Shown in pieces: positions 1 through 6,792 of a stretch of 36,756 bases of DNA; within the stretch, counting starts at the first letter, position 1, and every line of letters begins with the position of its first letter. The DNA lies in the NCBI GenBank assembly GCA_900546115.1, contig URBQ01000030.1, positions 1 through 36,756 of the forward strand, in the 5' to 3' direction. The stretch is from an uncultured Collinsella sp. (lineage in GTDB: Bacteria; Actinomycetota; Coriobacteriia; Coriobacteriales; Coriobacteriaceae). A program made the translations under genes and the position numbers. Below the pieces are notes generated by a model that saw only the letters and a list, made by a program, of their open reading frames with translations, searched no databases and was not told the DNA's origin.

Positions 1-21
1 TATTCCAGTTCTACCCCTGCG

Positions 22-363
22 CTACTCCGGCTTGGTTTCTACTGTGGGAGTCTTGTCCGCTGCGACTGGGGTGCGGGCGGTGTCCATAGTCAGGCAGTGC
101 TTGGGGCAGCTCTCGATGCACTCACCGCACACCACGCAGGCATACGGGTCGATCGACCACGTTCCACCCTTGCGATCGACTGCGAGCGCGCCCGCCGGAC
201 AGCGACGCGCACACATGCCGCAGCAGATGCACGCGTCCATGTCGTTGACGATATGCCCGCGCAAGCGCTCGGGTGCCGCGAGCTTCTCCTGCGGATAGCA
301 CACCGTTACCGGCTGCTTGACCATAGAGCCCAAGGCCGTCTTGGCAAATGTCAGCAAACTCAT
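22..363 (-). CDS. echF: Ech-type hydrogenase ferredoxin subunit (NuoI/HycF-like, 2x[4Fe-4S])
   Basis: This 113-residue protein is the polyferredoxin subunit expected to pass electrons between soluble ferredoxin and the hydrogenase small subunit on the cytoplasmic side. Two complete [4Fe-4S] motifs are visible: Cys45-x2-Cys48-x2-Cys51-x3-Cys55-Pro and Cys76-x2-Cys79-x2-Cys82-x3-Cys86-Pro. Length matches the EchF/HycF/NuoI family minimum. The C-terminus beyond about residue 95 is a short Thr/Pro/Lys tail without cluster ligands. The start ATG lies 7 nt after the echE stop and is preceded by an AAAGGTAGG ribosome site, so it is the last visible gene of the hydrogenase operon. Only 21 bases remain to the window edge, so further operon genes may lie beyond it. 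Confidence 0.9.
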   Translation of the reverse strand: MSLLTFAKTALGSMVKQPVTVCYPQEKLAAPERLRGHIVNDMDACICCGMCARRCPAGALAVDRKGGTWSIDPYACVVCGECIESCPKHCLTMDTARTPVAADKTPTVETKPE

Positions 364-370
364 GCCGCGC

Positions 371-1459
371 CTACCTTTCCGTGCAGCTAATGCAGGGGTC
401 GATGGTCAGGATAATCATGGGCACGTTGGCAAGGAGCACGCCCTGCAGCGCATGTGTCAGACCCGCCAGGTTCTGCGACGTCGGCGTGCGCACGCGGAAG
501 CGGTCCAGGTTCTTGGTGCCGTTACCGCGCACATAGTAATACGCCTCGCCGCGCGGCTGCTCAATCACAACCTCGCCGCGTGCGCCGTCGGCCGGCGTAA
601 GCTTGGTGCGCCCGCCGATCCCGTCGTGCGGAATCTTGCCCACAAGCTCCTTAATGATGTCCATGGCCTGCGTGACCTCGGCACAGCGCACCTGGCAGCG
701 GGCATAGCAATCGCCATCGGTGGCGACAACCGGCTCAAACGCAGCCAGGTCCGCATAGGCACCGTCGCTAAACATGCGCACGTCGTAGTCCACGCCCGAG
801 GCGCGCCCAAACGGGCCGACCATCGACAGATCCAGCGCGTCCTTCTTGCTGATCACGCCCACGCCATGCAGGCGCTCGCCACAGCTGACGTCGTCCAAAA
901 ACGTATGCACCAGGGCCTCGTAGTCGGGACGCATGGCATCGAGCGTCTGGACAATGCCAGCCAGCTCGGAGTCCTCAATGTCGTGCTTTAGGCCGCCGAT
1001 CTCGTTAATCGAAAGGATCACGCGGCCACCGCACGTGCTCTCGAAGATCTTGAGAATCTGCTCGCGCAGGGTCCACGACCGATAGAACAGCGCCTCGAAG
1101 CCAAAGGCATCGGCGAGCAGGCCCAGCCACAGCAGGTGCGAGTGGATGCGCGAAAGCTCGTGCAAAATAGTGCGGATATACTGCACGCGGCCGGGCACCT
1201 CGATGTCGAGCATGCGCTCGCAGGCGCTGGCATAGCCGTAGCTGTGGCCCACGGCGCAAATGCCGCAGATGCGCTCGGCGATGTAGCCAAACTGGTGCAT
1301 GTCGCGCTTTTCGGTGAGCTTCTCGAGTCCGCGGTGCACAAAGCCGATCTGCGGAATTGCCTCGATGACGCGGTCGTCCTCGATCACCAGGTCCAGATGA
1401 AGCGGCTCGGGCAGCACCGGGTGCTGCGGGCCAAACGGAATTACGGAGCGATGAGCCAT
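371..1459 (-). CDS. echE: Ech-type [NiFe]-hydrogenase large (catalytic) subunit, NuoD-like
   Basis: A 362-residue catalytic subunit of a group 4 membrane-bound [NiFe] hydrogenase. The N-terminal nickel motif RICGIC (Cys65, Cys68) and the C-terminal motif DPCISC (Cys356, Cys359) are both intact. These four cysteines bind the Ni-Fe centre, which separates this protein from its complex I relative NuoD, where they are lost. The reaction is reversible 2H+ + 2e- to H2. The protein stops only three residues after the last cysteine (Thr-Glu-Arg, then stop), so the C-terminal peptide that a maturation endopeptidase removes in most [NiFe] hydrogenases is absent, as reported for some Ech/CooH-type enzymes. 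It is a stand-alone NuoD-like protein rather than the NuoC-NuoD fusion of HycE, which favours Ech over formate hydrogenlyase type. It starts 5 nt after echD. Confidence 0.92.
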   Translation of the reverse strand: MAHRSVIPFGPQHPVLPEPLHLDLVIEDDRVIEAIPQIGFVHRGLEKLTEKRDMHQFGYIAERICGICAVGHSYGYASACERMLDIEVPGRVQYIRTILHELSRIHSHLLWLGLLADAFGFEALFYRSWTLREQILKIFESTCGGRVILSINEIGGLKHDIEDSELAGIVQTLDAMRPDYEALVHTFLDDVSCGERLHGVGVISKKDALDLSMVGPFGRASGVDYDVRMFSDGAYADLAAFEPVVATDGDCYARCQVRCAEVTQAMDIIKELVGKIPHDGIGGRTKLTPADGARGEVVIEQPRGEAYYYVRGNGTKNLDRFRVRTPTSQNLAGLTHALQGVLLANVPMIILTIDPCISCTER

Positions 1460-1464
1460 GGACC

Positions 1465-2184
1465 TTACGCCTCCTTTTTCTGCTTGTCGCGGGCGGCCTT
1501 GGCGGCAAGCGCCGCACGGACCTTGGCCGCTTTCTCGGGATCCATGGCGGCGAGCTTTGCCTCCATCTCGGCGGCCTTGAGCGCGGCCTTCGCAGCGGCA
1601 TCGTCATGCTGGGCATCGGAGCCGGCAGCAGCAGCGGGCTGAGCAGCGGCAGTGCCCGCAGCATCGCCGGCACCCGCGGCACCCTCCCCCGCAGCAGCCG
1701 CAGCCGCGGCGGCCTTCTCGGCCGCGGCCTTGCGCGCCTTGGCCTCGGCGGCCGCGCGGACTTTCATGGCCTTCTCGCGCGCAGCCTTCACCTCGGGCGT
1801 GATGACGCTCATGGGTTCGGCAGTCGAGACCTGGTAGAAAAAGCCCTTAAAGTCGATCTGCATGTCGGTGATGGCAAGACCAAACAGGTCGTGGGCCTCA
1901 TTTTCAAACGGGAACACCGCGGGGTAATACGAGCTGATGGACGGAATCTCCTGGTACTGGTCGATGCCCTCGACCACCAGGTTCTCGATCGCATAGCTGC
2001 CGTCCTGCGCAATATGCTCCTGAGCAGCACGGACGTTGATAAACGTATAGACCAAGCGATACGAGCCGTCGTCGACGTTGCGCTCGGCATGCATTTGCAC
2101 AAAGCGCGCGCCGACGCCCTTGAGCGCCTGGACATGCGACAGGAGCTTGTCGATCCCGACGGTGGTATAGATAGCCTTTTGCAT
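1465..2184 (-). CDS. echD: Ech-type hydrogenase NuoC-like subunit with Ala/Lys-rich C-terminal tail
   Basis: The first roughly 125 of 239 residues are a NuoC/30-kDa-type domain. The family signature appears as PAVFPFENEAHDLFGL around residues 88-103. In Ech complexes this subunit bridges the large and small subunits and has no cofactor of its own. From about residue 131 the protein becomes a highly charged, alanine-dominated segment (AAREKAMKVRAAAEAKAR and onward, with a polyalanine stretch near 158-165). It is predicted to be helical or disordered and roughly doubles the usual EchD length of about 120. The tail's purpose is unknown; it could be a scaffold or a low-complexity expansion. The start ATG overlaps the echC stop by one base (TAATG) behind an AAAGGAGG site, so translation is probably coupled. 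Confidence 0.85.
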   Translation of the reverse strand: MQKAIYTTVGIDKLLSHVQALKGVGARFVQMHAERNVDDGSYRLVYTFINVRAAQEHIAQDGSYAIENLVVEGIDQYQEIPSISSYYPAVFPFENEAHDLFGLAITDMQIDFKGFFYQVSTAEPMSVITPEVKAAREKAMKVRAAAEAKARKAAAEKAAAAAAAAGEGAAGAGDAAGTAAAQPAAAAGSDAQHDDAAAKAALKAAEMEAKLAAMDPEKAAKVRAALAAKAARDKQKKEA

Positions 2185-2801
2185 TACTCGGCCTCCTTTG
2201 CAGCGGCGGGCATCTCAGCAGGTGCGTCGCCAGCGGCGGGCGCAGCAGGCTTCCCGGCAGGCGCGTCACCGGCACCGTCAGTCCCGGCCCCCGCAGCCAC
2301 AAACCCGTCCTCGCCCAGCTCAACGCCACCGTCCCAGGTAGCGGCACCGCCCACGGTGAGCGGATCGCCACCGGCGCGCAACACGGTCTCCTTCTGGTCC
2401 AGGATGCCGCACGCCTCCACGATGGCATCGATCACCGTCTCGGGGCGAATGGCGCACCCGGGCGCGTACACGTCCACGGGAATCGCGCGGTCCACGCCGC
2501 CGATCACGTTGTAGGCATCGCGGAATACGCCGCCCGAGCATGCGCAGATACCGCAGGCCACCACGCACTTGGGCTCGAGCATCTGGTTGTAAATCTGACG
2601 CACGACGGGCAGGTTCTGGGCATTGACCGACCCCGTCACCAAAAAGATATCCGCATGCTTGGGGTTGCCGGTGTTGACCACGCCAAAGCGCTCCGCATCG
2701 AACAGCGGCGTGAGCGAGGCCAGCACCTCGATATCGCATCCGTTGCAGCTCGAGCCGTCGTAATGAATAACCCACGGCGAGCGCGACATTTTATGATCCA
2801 T
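2184..2801 (-). CDS. echC: Ech-type hydrogenase small subunit (NuoB-like, proximal [4Fe-4S])
   Basis: A 205-residue NuoB-type electron-transfer subunit that holds the proximal [4Fe-4S] cluster next to the NiFe site. Candidate ligands are Cys19 and Cys22 (SSCNGCDIE), Cys86 in CGICACSGGVF, and Cys116 in PGCAIRPE, the arrangement of group 4 hydrogenase small subunits. The conserved core ends near residue 150. A Gly/Ala/Pro-rich tail of about 50 residues follows and is not part of the family domain, paralleling the tail on the adjacent NuoC-like subunit. The start is supported by AGGAGG eight bases upstream; that site overlaps the stop of the membrane subunit gene. Confidence 0.9.
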   Translation of the reverse strand: MDHKMSRSPWVIHYDGSSCNGCDIEVLASLTPLFDAERFGVVNTGNPKHADIFLVTGSVNAQNLPVVRQIYNQMLEPKCVVACGICACSGGVFRDAYNVIGGVDRAIPVDVYAPGCAIRPETVIDAIVEACGILDQKETVLRAGGDPLTVGGAATWDGGVELGEDGFVAAGAGTDGAGDAPAGKPAAPAAGDAPAEMPAAAKEAE

Positions 2802-2813
2802 GGATGCCGCCTC

Positions 2814-5696
2814 CTAAATAAACACGTCGACGAGGATGGGCATAAGGTTGAGCAGGCCAAACACCAGCGCCACGCCCCAGCCGAGCTTAAAGCAGCTGCG
2901 CCAGGTGCTGCGTGCGAAGGTGTTGTCGATCAGCACCTCGACAAAATACGTCGCGGCCATCACGACCAGGGCTACGATCCAGCTCACCGGGTTGTCCCAA
3001 ACAAAGAACATGCCCACCCACATCAAAAACAGCACGGTCTCACACCAGTGCATAAGGGTCATCTTGGCCAGCGTGCCGCCGCTCATCTCGGTGGCGACGC
3101 CCTGGACAATCTCCTGATGCGCGTGATGCGAGTACGAAAGGTCGAACGGCGACTTGCGTAGCTTGATGGTGAGCACCGCAAGCAGCGCCAAGAAAATGGG
3201 CGCGCTGTACACGATGATGGGCGCCGTCTGTCCGGTCACGGCGATGGAATCAAAACTATCGGTGGCAAGGTACAGGCCCACGCTCATCAGCAGAACGGCG
3301 GGCTCGTAGCTCATGACCTGCAGCAACTCGCGGTCGGCACCGACCTGGGCAAACGGGCTTTGCGTCGAGGCGGACGCCAGCACCACAAAGATCGCGGCGA
3401 GCGTAACCATAAAAGCGCACAGCAGCGTGTTGGAGCCCGACACAAAGATGCCGCCGCCCACGACGGTAAAGATGAGCGCGCACGCCATATAGGTATCGTC
3501 CATGGTGTTTACGCTGGCAGGGGCCTTGCGCAGCAGCTTGGCAACGTCGTAGAAGGGCTGCAGCAGGCGCGGGCCCACGCGGCCCTGCATGCGAGCCGAA
3601 AGTTTGCGGTCGATGCCGTCGATCAAGCCGCCCGCAAGCGGCGCCAGCAAGGCAAACGCCACGGTGCCAATAAAGATGCCCACGACGCCCGAACCTTCGA
3701 AATACTTGCCGCGCAGCACCGAGGGCGCGCTCATGGCAAGCCGCTCGGGCCCAATCCATGCGCAACACAGCAGCGCAAACAAGATAATGCTGCAGCATAC
3801 GACGCTACCCGCGGGGCCAATACGCTTCTCGCCAAGGGCGTCCTCCGAGTACCAATTGCGCTTTTCGGCCTTCACCTCGTGTCCCATCGAGCCGCGGAAA
3901 TGGCGATATTTGTCGGTTCCCACGCCCGAAAGGTACACGTTGACGTGCGGTTTGTTGCTCACGCGGAATGACGTCAGCAGCACCACGGCGATAAAAGCCA
4001 CGATAACCACCATCAGATACATGGCGTCCTTGCCAATAACGTACGGCACGCGGCCAAACACCATGGCCAAGTAAGGCGACACCAGACCGCTCGAGATAAC
4101 CGGAAACGCCACGCAGCACAGAATCAGCAGCGCGGCGATGGTGTTGAGGGCCATCCATTCGGTCTTATGGACATTGACCTCAACGTTTTGAGCCGTGGGG
4201 TCGACGCCCGAAAGCTTGGCAAGCCACTTGCCCCAGAAGTAAAACGTCGCGGCTGAGCCAAAGGCAAGCACCATGATCATGAGCACGTTGCCGGTCTGCG
4301 CAAACGCCACCAGGGCGCCCCACTTGGACACGAGCATGCCAAACGGCGCCACAAACATGCCCATAATGCCCAGCATCATCAGACGCGTCAGGTGCGGCAT
4401 GCGGCTGAACATGCCGTCCATGTCCTCGATATTCCGGCTGCCGATATGATGCTCGGCCGTGCCCACGCACAGGAACAGCAGCGACTTGGCCACCGTGTGG
4501 AACAGGATCAGGAAGATGGCCGCCCATACGGCCTCGGGCGCGCCGACACCCAGGCAGGCACTGATGAGTCCCAAGTTGGAAATGGTGGAGTACGCGAGCA
4601 CGCGTTTGGCGTTGCTCTGCGAGATGGCCATGATGGCGGCGAGCAAAAACGTGATGGCGCCCACGCTCGTGACCATAAAGCCGGTCACGGGATAGATGGC
4701 ATAGAGCGGGCTCAGCTTGACCATGAGGAACACGCCGGCTTTGACCATGGTGGACGAGTGCAGCAGGGCGCTCGTGGGCGTGGGGGCAACCATGGCACCC
4801 AACAGCCAAGTGTGGAACGGCATCTGCGCGGCCTTGGTGAGCGCGGCGAGCGACAGCAGAACGACCGGCATCACCAGCAGCGCGGATTGCGCGGTGCCGG
4901 CGCCGGAAAGCTCAATCATGCCCGAGATGGTCAGCGGCATGCCGTTAACGTGCAGAAACATAAGGCCCGCCAAAAACGCGATGCCGCCCAGCATGTTGAG
5001 GATGATCTGGGTGAAGGCGTTCTTGATGGCCTCGGGCGTGCGCGTGTAGCCAATCATAAGGAACGAGCACACGGTGGTGATTTCCCAGCCGCAGAACAGC
5101 CACTCAAGGTTGTCGCTCGTCACGATGACGAACATGGCCGAGAGAAACAGGAACATGAGCGCCAGGAACTGCGGGCGACGGTCGGGCGCGGTCTGCCCGC
5201 GCAGCGCAGCCTCGTGCTCATCGTGCGCCTGGAAGTCCTTCATATAACCCAAGGCATACACGCAAATCAAGCTGCCGACGATGCCGACGGCGAGGACCAT
5301 GATCACGCTCATGTAGTCCAGGTAGAGCGGCGTTGCAGTGACGGCTTCGGCCGCGGGCAGCGTCATGGCTGCAAAGGCGAGCGAGCCCACCAGCTGGACT
5401 ATGCCGAGCACCGTGGTGAGCCCGTTCCTATATTTATACGCGTTGTACAGGATGACGGCGCACAGGATGACATCGATGGCGGAGCTGATGATCGAGAGCA
5501 CATGCGAGGTGCTGGGGGCGACCTCAAAGCTCTGCGGACCCGTGCCAAAAAACATGACGGCGACTACAACTGTCACCGCCATAATAATGCCGGAACCTAT
5601 GAGCCCCACCGCATCGCGGGCGCGGTCACCGCGCGCGAGCAGCATGCCCAGCGCCGGTACCAGCGGAAACAAGGTAAGGAAATACAGTAGCGTCAT
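2814..5696 (-). CDS. echAB: Fused Ech membrane subunits: NuoL-like ion-translocating part plus NuoH-like part
   Basis: A single 960-residue membrane protein carries what are normally two subunits. Residues 1 to about 640 are an EchA/HyfB/NuoL-type antiporter-like module with Glu205 (in WEITT), Lys288 (in LTKAAQMPFHTW), Lys319 and Lys364 (SNAKRVLAYST), positions matching the charged residues of the proton path. Residues about 665-960 are an EchB/HycD/NuoH-type module with ARMQGRVGPR (701-710), GADREL around Glu790, and SYEPA around Glu798. A loop near 590-630 and a hydrophobic segment at 631-647 join the halves. No internal stop or frameshift is visible. Gene order A-B-C-D-E-F is the canonical ech order, with A and B merged. 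The ATG is preceded by GGGGGAG; promoter elements upstream are unclear. Confidence 0.88.
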   Translation of the reverse strand: MTLLYFLTLFPLVPALGMLLARGDRARDAVGLIGSGIIMAVTVVVAVMFFGTGPQSFEVAPSTSHVLSIISSAIDVILCAVILYNAYKYRNGLTTVLGIVQLVGSLAFAAMTLPAAEAVTATPLYLDYMSVIMVLAVGIVGSLICVYALGYMKDFQAHDEHEAALRGQTAPDRRPQFLALMFLFLSAMFVIVTSDNLEWLFCGWEITTVCSFLMIGYTRTPEAIKNAFTQIILNMLGGIAFLAGLMFLHVNGMPLTISGMIELSGAGTAQSALLVMPVVLLSLAALTKAAQMPFHTWLLGAMVAPTPTSALLHSSTMVKAGVFLMVKLSPLYAIYPVTGFMVTSVGAITFLLAAIMAISQSNAKRVLAYSTISNLGLISACLGVGAPEAVWAAIFLILFHTVAKSLLFLCVGTAEHHIGSRNIEDMDGMFSRMPHLTRLMMLGIMGMFVAPFGMLVSKWGALVAFAQTGNVLMIMVLAFGSAATFYFWGKWLAKLSGVDPTAQNVEVNVHKTEWMALNTIAALLILCCVAFPVISSGLVSPYLAMVFGRVPYVIGKDAMYLMVVIVAFIAVVLLTSFRVSNKPHVNVYLSGVGTDKYRHFRGSMGHEVKAEKRNWYSEDALGEKRIGPAGSVVCCSIILFALLCCAWIGPERLAMSAPSVLRGKYFEGSGVVGIFIGTVAFALLAPLAGGLIDGIDRKLSARMQGRVGPRLLQPFYDVAKLLRKAPASVNTMDDTYMACALIFTVVGGGIFVSGSNTLLCAFMVTLAAIFVVLASASTQSPFAQVGADRELLQVMSYEPAVLLMSVGLYLATDSFDSIAVTGQTAPIIVYSAPIFLALLAVLTIKLRKSPFDLSYSHHAHQEIVQGVATEMSGGTLAKMTLMHWCETVLFLMWVGMFFVWDNPVSWIVALVVMAATYFVEVLIDNTFARSTWRSCFKLGWGVALVFGLLNLMPILVDVFI

Positions 5697-5943
5697 ACCA
5701 TCACTCCCCCATGCAAAAACGCTGCAATTGTTTAACGTTATAGCTCAATTGAGGAGTAGCGGCGGCGGGTTTTCGGTCAACTGGGGAGTTTTAGGCGTAC
5801 GGGGCAAGGGCGCGTCCGCTTTGGAGCAGAGGGGTGACGTTCCCTTACCGCAGCGACGGGCGCGCGGGCACTGCGCGCGGTTTATTGACCACGTTGGAGG
5901 ATAACCCGATAGGCTCGCGGCGGTCCGAAAAGTTGGCACGGCA
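5697..5943. other. Intergenic region upstream of the hydrogenase operon
   Basis: This stretch should contain the hydrogenase promoter on the minus strand. A TATAAC hexamer (minus strand, 5742-5737) is a possible -10, but no -35 lies at the right distance; TTGACC at 5780-5775 is too far. No recognisable RNA gene, riboswitch or protein was found. Confidence 0.4.
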
Positions 5944-5968
5944 AGAAAAATGCGCCCCTGTGGGCGCA
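5944..5968 (-). terminator. Rho-independent terminator of the HTH gene
   Basis: On the minus strand a perfect 7-bp stem TGCGCCC/GGGCGCA with a 4-nt loop is followed directly by TTTTTCTT. It begins 12 bases past the stop codon at 5981. Confidence 0.85.
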
Positions 5969-5980
5969 CCATCCCGTTTG

Positions 5981-6385
5981 CTATTCCGCCTTTTTAGCGC
6001 GCGGCTTGCGTCCGCGCGGCTTATCGACCAGCGCGGACTCACCGCTCTCGCGATACTGGCGGCACCAGGCCTTAACCGAAGACTCGCTGGGAATCCCGTG
6101 CTTGATCATGGCCTCGCGAACCGTCAGACCGTTTTCCAGACGGTCCTTAACCACGGCGAGCTTTACGTCGTACGAATAGGTGTGATGACGAGCGCCTGCA
6201 TTGAGCACGGCGTCGGCACCGCCCACGGCATATGCGCGGGCCCACTGACGAGCCGTGGCCTGGGGAATGCCAAGCTTTGCGGCGAGGGCGCGGTGGCCGA
6301 CCCCCTCTTGGAGGATCTCGACGGCGCGCTGCCTAACCTCGGGCGCATGCGTGCGAGTCCTAGTTGCTTCCGACATACCTGCCAC
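5981..6385 (-). CDS. Orphan double helix-turn-helix protein, IS3/IS150 OrfA-like
   Basis: This 134-residue basic protein contains two successive helix-turn-helix units. The first, about residues 16-55, includes LAAKLGIPQATARQWARAY. The second, about 72-112, includes REAMIKHGIPSESSVKAWCR. A Lys/Arg-rich tail (KPRGRKPRAKKAE) ends it. The layout matches InsJ/OrfA of IS150-type elements, which provides DNA binding for transposition. The catalytic OrfB (DDE) partner is absent on both sides: a terminator follows immediately and no terminal inverted repeats were recognised. It may be an IS remnant or a domesticated DNA-binding protein. A GTG start at 6385 has AAGG seven bases upstream; ATG at 6376 is the alternative. 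Confidence 0.75.
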   Translation of the reverse strand: MAGMSEATRTRTHAPEVRQRAVEILQEGVGHRALAAKLGIPQATARQWARAYAVGGADAVLNAGARHHTYSYDVKLAVVKDRLENGLTVREAMIKHGIPSESSVKAWCRQYRESGESALVDKPRGRKPRAKKAE

Positions 6386-6429
6386 TTCTTAGCCTTAACC
6401 GTTAATCTGCCTTCTTACGTGCAAGTTAG

Positions 6430-6438
6430 ATAGTAGCA
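6430..6438 (-). promoter_or_regulatory. Candidate extended -10 for the HTH gene
   Basis: The minus strand reads TGCTACTAT, an extended -10 (TGn plus a 4/6 hexamer), about 45 bases before the start of the HTH gene. No good -35 is visible, which extended -10 promoters tolerate. Computed by eye only. Confidence 0.3.
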
Positions 6439-6750
6439 TTTTGCTGTTCGCGCGTAGCAGTTAATTGAAAATTGCAACGGTGGCATCTGGGCATTTGCCA
6501 TTCATTTGCAACAGTTCTTTAGGTTTTATTTACGCAGCTAGTTGGCTCGCGGTCCATTGACGGTGCTTTACCAACCAGATTGGTATCTTTTTGTTTGGCT
6601 TGGTCTGGTTTGTGTAATTATTAACCCCTCGTCAGTCCGCACCTACATGTAACTTTCCACTTACTTTCCAGCTTTCCACTTAACTTACCACCTAAGGTGG
6701 AAAGCTGGAAAGCTAGGTGGGAAGCTAGGCAGCAGTAGGCCAAGCGAACA
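6439..6750. other. AT-richer gene-free stretch between the HTH gene and the giant surface gene
   Basis: No gene seen. It holds a small perfect palindrome TACCAA-n5-TTGGTA at 6569-6585, followed on the plus strand by TCTTTTTG, and the larger inverted repeat listed separately at 6665-6711. The DNA is clearly AT-richer than neighbouring coding DNA. Confidence 0.6.
6665..6711. repeat. Inverted repeat upstream of the HTH gene
   Basis: The left arm 6665-6681 (TTTCCAGCTTTCCACTT) and right arm 6694-6711 (AAGGTGGAAAGCTGGAAA) are complementary except for one unpaired base, around a 12-nt centre. Further CTTTCCACTT/GGTGGGAAGC copies outside (about 6653-6662 and 6715-6724) partly extend it, so the same hexamer-like word TTTCCA/TGGAAA recurs. 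It lies between the giant-gene terminator and the HTH promoter. Confidence 0.75.
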
Positions 6751-6785
6751 AGAAAAGGGGCGGCAACCGGGTGGTTGCCGCCCCT
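6751..6785 (-). terminator. Strong terminator of the giant surface gene
   Basis: A perfect 13-bp GC-rich stem (6756-6768 with 6773-6785) and a 4-nt loop are followed on the minus strand by TTTTCTTG. It sits just after the stop codon at 6793. Confidence 0.92.
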
Positions 6786-6792
6786 CGCGTGG

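Noticed and set aside
371..5696. Respiratory complex I
   Set aside because: The large subunit keeps all four nickel-binding cysteines (RICGIC and DPCISC), and gene content is the six-part Ech set.
371..5696. Formate hydrogenlyase (HycE type)
   Set aside because: NuoC-like and NuoD-like parts are separate genes here and the order is that of ech; no formate dehydrogenase lies in the window.
5981..6385. Complete IS3-family element
   Set aside because: No OrfB catalytic gene, no terminal inverted repeats or frameshift site were found.
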